64,000 bases of DNA from Echinococcus granulosus (taxonomy: Eukaryota > Platyhelminthes > Cestoda > Cyclophyllidea > Taeniidae), in contig NW_020170414.1 in assembly GCF_000524195.1 (NCBI RefSeq), forward strand, positions 143,238-207,237. Direction: 5' to 3'. Numbering within the stretch: the first letter of the stretch is position 1; every line of letters begins with the position of its first letter. Below, one piece after another: positions 40,701 through 51,075 of the stretch. The translations under genes and the position numbers were made by a program. A model generated the notes under the pieces. The model made no database searches. It worked only from the letters and a program-made list of their open reading frames with translations, and was not told the origin of the DNA.

Positions 40701-43700
40701 TAGGTGGCTTATTCGTCACGGATTGACAGACAGTGTATAACGGTGACTTTAAACCAACTCTTGGTGTAGTGGAGGAATCCAAACTTTGTGTACGTGAATT
40801 ACGAAATGAGGAGCAAGGGCGAGAGGAATGTGTGTGTCACCGCATGAGTGTGACCATTGAAAGACAGATGCTACGCCTCGACAACCTAGATCTGTTTGGA
40901 CAATGGAAACGTGATAGCTTCACCATCAAGGCATGTTGGATTAAAGGGAACAGGAGCTACTCTGGATTCTAAGGAGACATCAGTCGTGGCAGGAATACGC
41001 ACATGCAGAAACTCAGAGACGCCAACTTTGGAGGTACGTGTATAAAAAACCAAATGGAGTGGAACAAAGTTAACTAAAGTAAGGGATAGAAATACCTTTG
41101 TAGCAGCCAGTAGGTCGTCTCGCAATTGCCAATCCATAGCGTGTGCATTGGCGATAATTTCCAAGTCCGACTCGTAGTCGCCGTAATCTGGGGTACAATA
41201 CACACGCATACTACTTAAATCACAAGTAGGACCTTCGGCCACATTTAATTCGTAAGCCGTAGGCAATTTCCAACTTTTGTTTACGGATCAAAGCTGAGTT
41301 TTTTGTGATGATAAGCTTTAATGCAGCTAGTTGCTGATAAATTAGGTGTAAATATGGGAAGAGAGGCATCGAAAGACTGCACAAATAGGTTGGATTCATG
41401 GGAGAAAGAAACATGAGACAACTCTACATGTTTTGGGAGCGATAAGACTACTTGGCTCATCATTAGAAAGCACTGCAATCAAGCGATTGACACTTGACAG
41501 GTTGATGGGACAAGTGATTACACGAGTACTTTCAGCCTTCTGTGACTCGATATTCACTCTGATGGCACGTGGCTCTTCTCATTCGCACTAACTCCATTTT
41601 TACATTCATTAGCTTCAATTCTATCTGAGGGAGAGAGTGCAAGTAAATTTCTCCCCTCTCGAAATCGGTGACCATGGCATTACTAAACAAGAACTAACCT
41701 TAACAGTGACTTAACCGCGACAGGTTAAGAGGGGACTCAGGTAGTGAAGGGAATATGACTGTTAATATCCTCAACCGAACACAAAACTACCTACCTTGAT
41801 CGTTTTCATTGTCATCTTCAAGGATGGGCTCTAGACGTTGTTTACGACGACGGTGGGAGTAGAGATGACTGGCAGAGACCAATTGAAGCAACTGTTGGCT
41901 AGTATCGCCCACTCGGGATGCTGCCTCGTAGAGACTCGGACGATCTACCACAGTTCCCGACTAAAGTGAAACCGAATCTTTAGGACTTTTGGAGAGACAA
42001 ATGGACGAAAGAACTTTGTGGATACTTCTACCCATTATCAGAGCACCTCTCTGTGATGATTATCAGTGCCGGAACTTCAAACGGCCTTCTTAAACTCATC
42101 TAAACTTATGTACGTGGCCGAAGCAGATGAAGATGTGATGATGAAGTCGGACCATGCCACATGAAGTGTATGCGAATGAGATTTTCTTACCAAAACAAAC
42201 ATAAACGATTATGTTCCAAACCTCTGCACAAAGCTGTTTACGCCCAGCCCGGTTGAGCCTGTGAAGTGCGGCCCACCATGAGCCATGCGACAATAATCAG
42301 TGTCGCCAGGTGTTTTATGCATTCGCCCTCAAGCGCTGTCCAAGTAAACATTCAATTAGCCGAGAATGAGGAGCTATTTTCAACAGACACCGTAATTAAT
42401 GAGGAAGCACAATAACAACAAATTGAATTTTGTTTCAATGAGTCCCAAGTACATTTTAACCAATTAGAGTTAAAGCGAGAAAAAAACACTGGAAATTTAA
42501 AGGGTGAACCTTTGAACTCTGTCCATGGATTTCATGTTGTTCACTTCAGCACCCCGTATGAAACCACTACTGCGAGAGGAGGGGTCAGCTGTCCACTAGT
42601 TGACCTCAGGGTCATGCGCTTTGACAGGCCGATAAAATTGATAAAACAAAGTTAGTAGAAAACTGAAGGTATCGAATGAAAATACCTTTCAGCTGCATTT
42701 ATCCAACCTCAACGTTATTCGTATAAAAAGTTAAAAAATTCATATGGTAGGAAAATCTTTTAGTGCTTGGACACTCGCTTTGACGAGGAGAGATGATGTG
42801 ACCTTGAAACAAAAAAAAACCCGGCCTCCTAGTTCATACTAGCCAAAACAGTGCTCCTCATTTCTCATCCAAATCATGCAGTTTGTACTTTTCTGACACC
42901 GTAGGCCAGAAGTCACTCATCGCCGCCAGATCTCCCGACATGGTACCACCCAAAAACTATTTAGGCCGGTCGATTACTGTAGCGGTTACTGCATCAGTGA
43001 GCGTCAAGGAGACATCAAAAACAATCAAAGAGGCTATAAAACTGTTTTGTTTTCAAATTCGAAACCTGATTATGAACTGACATGGAAAAATCGGTACTTT
43101 TTCAAGTTTGGGAGACACCTGTATTCTCATTGGTCGGTCACTAATGTCACGTGGTTTGATTGGTTAATCCACTTAGGGAGGAATTAAATGTTCCAATTTG
43201 CTCATGTCCACGAGCCTTCACTTTTTGCTTATCATAAAGCCCTTCCCTTTTAATTGATAAGAGAATACCGTAGCCATGGTGGACTTGAAAACCATCTTCC
43301 TAATAACAAAACTTTCCTACTCCTTTCAACCACTAAGTGTCAAGAAAACTAATCAAGCTTGTCTAAAACGCTCCTTTAAACTCTCTGTGTTTCCACCTCA
43401 TTTTTTATATCGAGCTCGTAGGGCAGTACTTTGTTCCAAGTTCAAAGGTCACAAATCGAGTAAACGTTTGAAATCATACCGCTATGAACAGTAAGCTCAC
43501 CCCCTGTTTTCCTTCCTTCAATGGCATCGCGGATTGCATTAATTTGAGGAAGGCGTCTGCAACATCTTGAGCGGCATTCATGATGTGGCCTTGAGACTCG
43601 TCACCAGCATCAACGGCCTGCAATTGGTCCAACACTCGGACATTCTGCATGAGTCGCTGTACATTCAAACCAATTGTAGCAAGAGAAGCGTCCATCGCTG

Positions 43701-46700
43701 TGTAATCGATTGCATCCTCCTCTTCCTCCTCCATTCCCTCTTGGGAGCTATCTGTAGAGTCCCAACACACACGGTTATGACACTATTCTACTGACGGAAA
43801 ATGGATACTTTGACCCGTGATAGTGTTTAGGGACTCACCACCAACGCGGCTGTGAGAGGAGGGTTGAAGTAGGGAAACGAGATTTCCTGTTGCGATTGTC
43901 ATGGCTCCCAAGTAACTGCAGATGCCTGCTCGTGCTTGAGCCATATTTTCTTCTCGCCAGCGCTGTGTTGCCTACAGAATGCACGATTGGATGTCATACT
44001 GTCTTCTAGCAATACTACCAGGCTCACCCTGTGGTTGGGGCACAGTAAGTGTGGATTAGGAGTGTGCAGGGTGGATAGGCTGAATGGTTAGAATAATGGT
44101 GGTCAAAGTACAATTTGTGAATAAAATGCTGTTTTCGTTGCACACTTGTAACCATATTCAGAGGTGTGATTGGAACTTTTTCGTTACCAGTGTCACAACG
44201 ATGTGAATGGATCACGGTCACAGTGAATAAAGTAAGTCAAAGCTGTGAGAAAGTGAAGTTTTTCCGTTAGCCACAGAACTGCTGAATAGATACGATGGCA
44301 AATTAGATTTACTGGGTAGCAGATTTTCGAGTTGAATGGGTGAAATACAACGATCCTAAAATACGATTCTATTCGGTGAAAGTGCCTTACCGAGTCATCT
44401 CGCGAGACAGTGTCGTTATCCTCGAAGTAGGGCTTTTGGAGGCTATCACTTGCATCCTGAATTTCTTTGGTACTTTCGTCGATTCGGTGCATCACTGCCC
44501 GTTTAGGCTGACTCAGTTCCTTCAATTGAACCTAAACAGACGAAAAGCAGTGGAAAGCGGAGACATATTTGTAGGAACAGAGCGGATGGGATGGGAGAAA
44601 GTCTACCTCGTTTCCTCCAAATCCTTTTCTTTTTCCCCCTGGAGTATGGACACGCATAGCGACTGCTGGACTGTCCACATTGCGATCGGCAATATTTTCT
44701 CCTGATCTTCCACCGACGTAGCCACGAGTGAAGGTGCTGGCTTGACCGGGGTAGCCCTCAGTGGCAACACGACCAGCAGAAACGTTGAACCGCCTTCCCA
44801 CTGTGCCAACATTGGATATGATCTCCGCCCTACAAAGGGGAGGAGACCTTTTGACTAATGCAGAGCAATAGAGTTCCCCAAAAGATTGTACCTCTACCTG
44901 ACCTCTCTCAAACAACCACATCAAGGTCGAGGCGATGGATAGTCTACTCCAAACTCCTTATTCCGTTCACATGCACATACCTACGCGTCACATCAAAGTG
45001 GAACATAAAACCGGCTTAATTGGGCGCGTGACGTTATGGTAAACAAAAGGGCGTTCACAAGTCCATATTCACTGACGCGATATAAAAAAGCTTGCCGTTA
45101 AATCACTCGTAAGTACTAGAAACCTGACCCAATGTGGATTCTACGCACTCATCGATGACCGTCATGGATGACTTAATTCCGCATAAATTACCGGCCTACA
45201 GGTTGTATTAAATCTGGAATTATCTGCCTGGGCGTCAATTTTGGAGTGACATTGGAGTCGAACACACCTGTCCATCTATTTATCTACCCGACAGATTGGA
45301 AAATCTCCGCAATAAACTTGAACACGACCTTGACAGCATATGCTAATTGCCTGTAGCTCGAGCTTGGCATCTTCACAGTAGAGACTCGTCTCTTCGATGC
45401 GAATTCCAAGACTCTATAAAAGACCTAATTGGGCTAAGGCGAAAAGAAAAAGTGAAATACTTGACTGAATGAAACAAGTATCTAGACGTGGAAACTCGGC
45501 CCTACAATCATTGGCAGATTTAGCCGATTACAACGGAGTGCAGGTGCCTCTAGAGGAAAAAGAAATGTCAGAATTGACTATGATAGCAGTTAGTATTACA
45601 CCTCCTGGTGGGATTTTAAATGTCAGGCACAATCGAAGTCGCCTACCTATCCGGGTGGAAAGGAGAGGGTAGAGGCAAGAAAAACCCACCTGGATGGGCC
45701 CACATTCTCCTCAAAAATGACGTTTGAGTCATCACTATCGCTCACAAAGGCGTCCGACTTCTTTTTCCTCCGCAGAATGATATCAATGTAGCCGGAAATC
45801 AACTGGGAGATCTGTTCGCCCTCTGTTGTCTGCATCACGTAATTCCCGTCTGGACTGTATTCACCGAAATCCTGTACAACATTTGGGAGAAAAAAACAAG
45901 CTTCAGTGAAGGACATTCTTCTGCTCGAATAACGCAACAAATTTTAAGGTAGTATCGTAACGAAGTAAACCATTCGGGTCAGAGAGTAAGTGACAAAAGG
46001 ACAAGGAGCGGGCAGTTTCCTACTGGTAGTATCCACGCCTACCACAGGATGAAGGCGGCTGCCCGTGTACTTACATGTGGACAGGCCCAACTGCCTTACG
46101 CATCTACGAACACCCCCACACGCATAATAAATTAGTCGCCTTTCACTTAAGCTCTCCGGGTGACAATCGGTCCAGGCAGTCAGTGACAAAACAATACAGG
46201 GATGAATAGAAAAGATGGGCGATAACAGATGTTTAAGCTATCGCAGACTAGACGCACCAAAGTGAAGAGATTTGCTGTAGCCGCCCATCGACGAACACGG
46301 GTGAGGGGCCAGGTTTGTAGAATCTCCTTGGTGTTCTCATCAACTCGCATTACACTCTCCTTACTGACACCGAATAGCCGGGGGACTAGTTTGTTCTTTC
46401 CAGGTAGCTTTTCCTGCCACATAGAAAACAACATTGAAAGGTGAGGAAGATGATCTAATTTTAAGAAAGTCGGCAAAGCGAATTCGTGTCTTTAATACCC
46501 TCGAAAACAACCTCCGAATTCCAGGCGATTCAAAACAATCATCCTAGATGATTCATGCTTGTTGGATCGAATGCAATCTCGTATTAGCGCAAAACCGATT
46601 AGGTCTGAGTGAAAATAGAAGAAAGACTACAAATACAGTTTTAATCGTCCCAGAAATGTGTGCAGGTGATTTTGTTATACCCTTCCCCATCATGTTGTGA

Positions 46701-49700
46701 CTGACTAATCAAGCAAGGAATTGCTTCGTAGGAGGGGTGAATCATTGCCTCGTCAAAAAAATCAAGAAGTAGTAGGGGTCCGCAGCTCTCCGGAACTATG
46801 CTACCGTCATAATCTACGCCAAGCTAGGGCTCCGGTATTTTCATTTTGTGAATCACATGACCTTGTCAAGGAGGCATTTGATTTCTGTGACATCGTCATT
46901 AAGGTTTCATGTGCAACGAGGGTTATTTGACACATGGAACAATAATGAATTATTCCTCTCTTCCTTCTTAACAGTTTATTTGCTAATATGACGGATAATG
47001 TTTGGTATCCTTAAAACGACGAATTACATTATTTACTAATCGAGGCCGCTCATTGGGTCTCCTTCTCCACCAATGGGAGATGGATTAAGGTGGAAGCTGA
47101 ACCTGCCCTTCACCGCGGCAGAAGAGGGCATTAAGGAAGCATCAGTTGGACCCTTTTTTTAATGTTTTCCAAATGAATTACTAACAGGACGACATATTGG
47201 ATAATGTTTGACATCTATGCAATGCCGAATTGCACGATTTACTAATCCAGGCCACTCATTGGGTCCCCTCCTCCACCAATGAGAGAGGGATTAAGGCGGA
47301 AGCACTATTGCTTCTTTGGCAGACATATAGGCTAGGCAAGTTTCAGCATGTACCGAAGCGTACGAAAGGCCAATGAGTCATTCTGAGTGAGGTCATTTCA
47401 CGAACACGGACATGTTCGTACACAGTGAATCAGGAAAAGCATAAATTAAAAATCCCGCTACGTACAAAAAACCAAAACACCGATTTAATGAGTCAGCGGC
47501 TAAATTTCACCCAAATCAGTAGTATCGAAGGTAGGGCGTTAATTTGTAAAGGTCAGCCTCCACACAGGCGACATTTTGCGCTCCTCATGCAGCGCCCGAT
47601 AATTATCAGAGGACTAAATTACCTTGATTAAAAAGAAGGTGATTCCATATGTGGGAAGGGAGCGGCAGACTTGTATGTAACGCACTTTCGCATCCTTTTC
47701 CGACAGACCGTTAAGTTTTTGGTATTGCTGAAAGGAGGAGAGGAGGGGGGAGGGAGGGTAGTGACGTTATCTAGAATGTATATTTGACAGTTGACTCTAG
47801 TATAGTCAGCTAGTGCGTGCCTCAGCAGCCGCTGTAATTGTGTCGAAGGGAACAGCACGACATGCCATGTGATTGGCAGTCTAGGGAGATTTGGGATTAC
47901 TACTGGGGTGGAATTCCCGTCATCATCTGGACATCCTTTGAAAGATGGTGTAGAGGCCCACGTAATTGGGCGCGCACATGGGGGTAGGCGGGCTTGGTTG
48001 ACTGGTCGAGGCTTTGTGCACACTTGAATACACGTGCGTACGTACCAACATGGGTGTTTATCAATGAGTCAGCCGGATAAAAAAGCCGGTGACCGCCGCA
48101 AGAAGGCCCCGCCCACAATACGGTGTTTGGGCCATGTTGATCAAACCATTTCAAATGGCTACCTCAAGGTAATTTATACCCAACTAGGTGAGAAGAAAGG
48201 CGGCGTCGCACCAGTCACTATAATATGGAAACCGCCACGGCACTTACCTCCTTGATTTTCTTTTCAATACCCTTTACTTTGACGTATTCTTTGGGAAGAT
48301 GCTCTTTCACACTAAAAAATTAAAAAAAATCAGACTTATTTTCTTCGAGGGCAAAAAATTTCGAGGCAACACGTCATCGTGTTTCAGGAATATGGTTAAT
48401 AACCTTAGGTAAAAAAGCGGACAGATAGATCCACTTGACCTCAAACATCAAAAGATGAACTTAAAAAGAAATAAATAGCAAGGTATTAACAACGCACTCA
48501 ATGCAAAGTGATTTGGCCTTTTCAGGAATGAGGTTTCCCATTTCGGCTTGGCATTGAAGACCGGCGAGTTCGATGGCTTGACTGAGGCTGATAGGATGAG
48601 CGCCATTGAGAATGGCTTCTTTGAGCTGCCCAAAAAGGAAAACACCAAATGCAAGGACATTTTCGAAGGGGATTAGAAAACCATGAGAGGGTATGGAATT
48701 ACTTGAATAAAAAGTAGATTGAGTTGGACGGGATCCCGAGCTCCCACATTCTGATCGGAGAAGAAATACTTGCGCTGGAGGAGAAGGTTGTCCGTTTCTT
48801 CAATGCCCAGTTGTCTGAAGGTCTTGGCGTGAGGAAGCCAATTCGCTGTGGGTGAAGTAAGACATTAGGGCGCATTTGCTTGAGCGAATGCATTTCTAGA
48901 GTTACTATTCCCACCTCCGTCATCGGTCTGTAACTTATGTTTTAAGGTTTCCATTTTATCGTAATCCCTTGGAGCATTCTTTGGACGGCGCAGCGTCTGT
49001 GCACGACCTTTTTCGTGAATGAGAGAGTATTCTTCATGATTGGTAATCCCTAAGAGAAAAATGACTTTATCAAAGTCACAAAAGTAAAACACCACTAGGT
49101 ACATCGGAGTGCTAGGAGAAATGAGCCCCAAGTACACCAAAAATTAAGCTGAAAAGCAGGTCTTGTAAAATACCTGGGCAAATAATTCAGCTTCTAACTA
49201 AATTGCAACTACAAAGCTCAACGAAAATGCGTGAAGATCCAAGTGCCGATTACAGAGCATTCAAAGACCCAATACCTATGTATCAAACCTAAAATACCAG
49301 GAATAAAAGGGGTTTACCCATTTTGCCACATATTGTAACCATCAAATCGGCTATTGTTTTGCTGTCATCAACTTGAAGAGTCTTCCGCGTTCCATCCAAA
49401 GTGCTAACAACGAGGCGCCGCAACTTCGACTTGTATGTAACTTCCATCTGTAGCCGATCGAATAAGACTAGATCTAAGATTCATACCCCATCTTGAAGGT
49501 GATAGTATGAAAGCAATCGAGAGCTTTCAAGCCAAAAAGAGTGCTTTGGGTCGGAGTCACAGACGAAAATCCCGTATTCTTTAGGAAATCAGACATTAGT
49601 TAATGTAAAATTACCTGGACCTTGGCCTGCATTTTTGATATTGGACTGAATATGCCGACAAAGGTCAAAAACTGTTATATCTAAGGGGGTTTTGAAAGTA

Positions 49701-49750
49701 ACTCGTTTATTCAGATTAGTAATAACTAAATCCAGGGCCACGATCGCCAT
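20436..49750 (-). CDS. Talin (complete gene, 46 coding exons placed)
   Basis: Talin is the large cytoplasmic adaptor that binds integrin beta tails, activates integrins and links them to actin and vinculin. Exons from the start: 49750-49615, 49578-49487, 49447-49318, 49049-48915, 48845-48703, 48625-48498, 48311-48248, 47727-47623, 46413-46258, 45871-45690, 44829-44607, 44531-44391, 43971-43839, 43751-43501, 41960-41795, 41187-41096, 40100-39816, 37545-37357, 36019-35777, 34867-34646, 34355-34221, 32932-32600, 32526-32262, 32173-31923, 31796-31602, 30676-30381, 29496-29244, 29159-28863, 28767-28657, 28581-28387, 28322-28159, 28087-27823, 27706-27578, 27534-27376, 27297-27001, 26949-26926, 26856-26512, 26436-26143, 26098-25802, 25622-25261, 25190-25052, 24917-24658, 23560-23543, 22766-22530, 22336-21983, 20558-20436. 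Phase is continuous at every junction except 26142/26099. The total is about 3,004 residues, longer than vertebrate talins (about 2,540). Further small exons in the longest introns cannot be excluded. Confidence 0.93.
22767..24657 (-). other. Talin introns around the 18-nt microexon
   Basis: Two introns of 776 and 1,097 nt separate exons 42, 43 and 44. They are AT-rich, with no other recognisable exon or repeat. Confidence 0.6.
23543..23560 (-). CDS. Candidate talin 18-nt microexon (exon 43)
   Basis: Eighteen bases between TCATGCAG and GTAAGT encode EPVVPV in phase 0. It would sit in the linker between R12 and R13, between QSKAA (exon 42) and KQSPGSPKLPTEDD (exon 44). The splice signals are very good, but skipping it keeps the frame, so homology does not demand it. 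It may be alternatively spliced or a chance match. Confidence 0.45.
24658..26098 (-). CDS. Talin rod R11-R12 and linkers, exons 39-42
   Basis: Exon 39 joins the end of R11 (FFTIEVVSRVGELRSSL) to R12 through a proline/serine/threonine-rich linker (FVPPRPVSNVPKLTP, then SSMVPTPEDS), equivalent to the human CSPEPPAKTSTPED linker but longer. Exon 40 contains R12-like AALGITQAALKANSATAAGR and ECSRAIEGG-type helices. Exon 42 begins with a second Pro/Thr/Gln-rich stretch before RSELALSIKEAANIATDVGD. These linkers account for part of the extra length relative to vertebrate talin. Confidence 0.85.
26099..26142 (-). other. Talin intron 38 with inconsistent phase
   Basis: The upstream exon ends GCT GCT GAT before GTGAGT (phase 0). 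The only sensible acceptor, GGCAG, leaves CA AAA ACG, which needs one carried nucleotide (phase 1). Entering in phase 0 gives a stop after 17 codons. All other talin junctions fit. A one-base assembly error, an unusual splice pair or a real lesion would explain it. Homology on both sides (NSTAAD, then AKTRANKLFFTIEVV) shows that the exons themselves are right. Confidence 0.7.
26143..36019 (-). CDS. Talin central rod, exons 19-38
   Basis: Twenty exons encode helical bundles up to about residue 2408. Recognisable stretches are QASRLAQTATALVEVLKNSH, FCEAAQGVADAVMGMLQVAT with AYLVGAGQP (human R8/R9: GFTEAAAQAAYLVG), ASSNMCQLTRQC with NAKDVAQTTTHLVKSL (human CNSCRLA...AKEVANSTANLVK), and DFDSAIYFARA (human DLDTTIMFATA, R11). 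The 24-nt exon 36 is needed to join DFMSTIRQ to the following GIG segment. The intron at 26437-26511 is 75 nt with no in-frame stop, so retention would only insert 25 residues. Confidence 0.88.
26926..26949 (-). CDS. Talin 24-nt microexon (exon 36)
   Basis: The exon is preceded by CGTGTAG and followed by GTACAG. It encodes DFMSTIRQ, in frame (phase 0 both sides) with 27001-27297 and 26512-26856. The peptide fills the position of the human talin segment just before ELGHGC, so it looks constitutive rather than chance. Confidence 0.8.
29497..31601 (-). other. Talin introns 25 and 26
   Basis: Introns 29497-30380 (884 nt) and 30677-31601 (925 nt) flank exon 26. Short open frames on both strands (for example near 29624-29919) are not conserved protein. 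Nothing else recognised. Confidence 0.6.
32933..37356 (-). other. Talin introns 18-21
   Basis: Introns 32933-34220, 34356-34645, 34868-35776 and 36020-37356 separate exons 18 to 22. No conserved coding was found in them. The frame 33056-33247 (-) is open but lacks talin-like helices and good splice borders. Confidence 0.6.
37357..44829 (-). CDS. Talin neck and N-terminal rod, exons 11-18
   Basis: Exon 11 (44829-44607) encodes a glycine-rich neck between head and rod, residues about 424-498, of low complexity as in other talins. Exons 12-18 begin the rod: LSQPKRAVMHRIDESTKEI, then YLGAMTIATGNLVSLL and the acidic EEEEEDAIDYTAMDASLATI, which match the human R1 region (the DPAETDYTAVG segment). 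Exon 15 carries a basic-acidic stretch (RRRKQR then EDDNENDQ). Exon 16/17 reads DDLLAATK then EVASTTANLVKHAK. The bundles are Ala/Leu/Ser-rich amphipathic helices and should contain cryptic vinculin sites, which I cannot place exactly. Introns here are the largest in the gene. Confidence 0.88.
37546..39815 (-). other. Largest talin intron (2.27 kb)
   Basis: This lies between exons 17 and 18, both phase 0. Joining them gives a smooth helical sequence (LLSCVKQ to VGQAVDQLSDVARR), so no exon seems to be missing. No repeat or other gene recognised. Confidence 0.65.
40101..43500 (-). other. Talin introns 14-16
   Basis: Introns 40101-41095, 41188-41794 and 41961-43500. A splice-bounded open stretch at 40924-41025 was tested and rejected on phase. 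Otherwise no recognisable content. Confidence 0.6.
45690..49750 (-). CDS. Talin FERM head (F0-F3), exons 1-10
   Basis: The first ten exons encode residues 1 to about 423, the linear FERM domain. F0/F1 contains HSFWLESSRLLSYYHLQDG and DGTRKTLQVDDSKT. F1/F2 contains NWLPHAKTFRQ and FFSDQNVGARDPVQLNLLF. F2 contains NLLLQRKYFF upstream and LPKEYVKVKG downstream. F3 (phosphotyrosine-binding fold) contains KNKLVPRLFGV, RRWAA and TTEGEQISQLISGYIDIIL. The RRWAA motif corresponds to R358/W359 of mouse talin-1, which contact the integrin NPxY tail, so integrin binding is probably kept. The start ATG (49750-49748) directly follows a CTTTAG acceptor, so the 5' UTR is either in another exon or replaced by a spliced leader. 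Intron 1 is 36 nt. Confidence 0.93.
46414..47622 (-). other. Talin intron 8 with duplicated 105-bp unit
   Basis: The intron carries the direct duplication described at 46993-47303. Nothing else recognised. Confidence 0.65.
46993..47303. repeat. Direct duplication of a 105-bp unit within a talin intron
   Basis: Units 46993-47097 and 47199-47303 are both 105 bp, begin GGATAATGTTTG and end GGAAGC, and align without gaps. Shared blocks include CTCATTGGGTC and CTCCACCAATG. They are separated by about 100 bp of unrelated sequence, so the repeat period is 206 bp. Confidence 0.75.
49579..49614 (-). other. 36-nt intron (talin intron 1)
   Basis: The minus-strand intron begins GTAATT and ends TAAAG. 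It joins AGQGP to the YGIFVCDSD exon in phase 1, as talin homology demands. Its length equals that of two introns of NT5C2 copy 2. Confidence 0.9.
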
Positions 49751-49762
49751 CTAAAGACAAAC
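49751..49762 (-). promoter_or_regulatory. Splice acceptor immediately before the talin ATG
   Basis: The minus-strand sequence upstream of the start reads GTTTGTCTTTAG directly against ATG. Either a 5' UTR intron ends here or the site receives a trans-spliced leader, which tapeworms are known to use. Sequence alone cannot tell these apart. Confidence 0.55.
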
Positions 49763-50354
49763 GAACCCACCGTATACCCCTCAAATTACCGCAAGCCAGG
49801 CCTAGGTTAAGCGAACGCTCTCAGCAAGTTAAAACGAATAAGTGAAATTGTAATGCAAGGCTGACAAATAACTTAAAAGAGTAAAGGCAATTGTTATAAA
49901 ATTTAGCGGATAATTTTGTTTACAGTTGTGCTAAAAGTATGCGGACAGGTAGGAGCATTTAAAGTCGGGAGCTGGAAAATGCGCGTTGTTAGAAGTTAGT
50001 TTATAAGACATTGCATAACACAACACTCATTGATGTTTATACGGATGCTTTTTGTTCCCTGTAATTGACTTTATTTCTCAATCAACGAACTCAAAAGATG
50101 AAGACTTCAATATTTCGGGGAGGGTCGATAGATGCTTGGCCATTTGTGGATAAATTACCTACAAACGTATTGTGACTGCTATTTTGCTAATGATTTGTTT
50201 GACTACACTTGTTTGCTGGTCTTAACGAGCTATAGATCTGCTAGTTGTAATAACCAGTCACATGTGTTTACTGACCACACTATTCATCCTCGATAATAAT
50301 GCGGCTAATTACGATTTACCTAAAATCGTCGATTGATAAAACCAGTAGCAATAG

Positions 50355-50554
50355 TGTAGCGTCCCAAGGCTCCCTTAAGACGATAGAAGACACAATACTC
50401 GGGCAGAATATATATATTCAGCACGGAGAAGGTGTCTGGGCTATTGGCATGGCCCAAAAGGCCAGCCCACCCAGCGAGGTACAAGGGGGCTAATTCTAAG
50501 TACAAAAGTGGCGCCTCACCAGAACCGAGGGATAAACCACTATCGTATTACAAT
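50355..50554 (+). mobile_element. Repeat A4: LTR-like segment of the TRIM-like family
   Basis: It begins TGTAGCGTCCCAAGGCTCCC, like the right LTR-like part of A2 (CGTAACGTCCCAAGTCTCCC), and contains ATTGGCATGGCCCAAAAGGCC, like A3 (ACTGGCATGGCCCAAAGACC). It ends near ATTACA. No internal region adjoins it, so it may be a solo LTR. Confidence 0.45.
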
Positions 50555-50902
50555 AGCAAGTTAAATCCGGTCTACATAGTAACTCTTCTAATTTCTGTGC
50601 CTGATGTTCTAGTTTTTATGTTATGGATGTCTAAACATTTAAAAACGTTTAACAGAAGGGTTTAAAGCCACCGAACTAAAAAGTAGTCCCAACCTCGAGT
50701 GATGCAGGAAGATTATTAACAACCAAAGAGCCGCTACGCCTGAACCACTTTAAAGAGCATTACAAAGTAAGTGATCCCATTTCACCATCATGCGATTCAC
50801 AAATAGGAGGCAAATCTAGGTGTGGCAGAATCGTCAACTCGCGTAATTGACATTAGGAACAAATGTTCTCTGTCCTACACAAAAATTGATGTCCGTTACT
50901 CC

Positions 50903-51075
50903 TGTCCCAAGAAGGTGTCTTTCCTGAAGTAGAAAGAATCTATAATGCTGAGGCTGAAAGTGCATTGCCAACATGGAGAAGGGCATGGAGGCAGCTGGCA
51001 CGGTTTAGAGGCCACGCTGCCTAGCAAAAGTATAGTGACGAAGCCTTAAGCGCACACGTAATCAAAACACTTTAT
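50903..51075 (+). mobile_element. Repeat A5: LTR-like segment of the TRIM-like family
   Basis: It contains CCTGTCCCAAGAAGGTGTC, CCTGAAGTAGAAAG, GCATTGCCAACATGGAGAAGG and CGTAATCAAAACAC, in the order seen in A2 and A3. It lies 548 bp after A4 and could be the second terminus of one shortened element or an independent solo LTR. Confidence 0.4.

Noticed and set aside
40924..41025. Open, splice-bounded minus-strand stretch inside a talin intron (contains SEFLHVRIPATTDVS)
   Set aside because: The flanking talin exons meet in phase 0. Entered in phase 0 this stretch hits a stop, and direct joining of 41096 to 40100 (DLLAATK then EVASTTANL) already gives a smooth talin helix.
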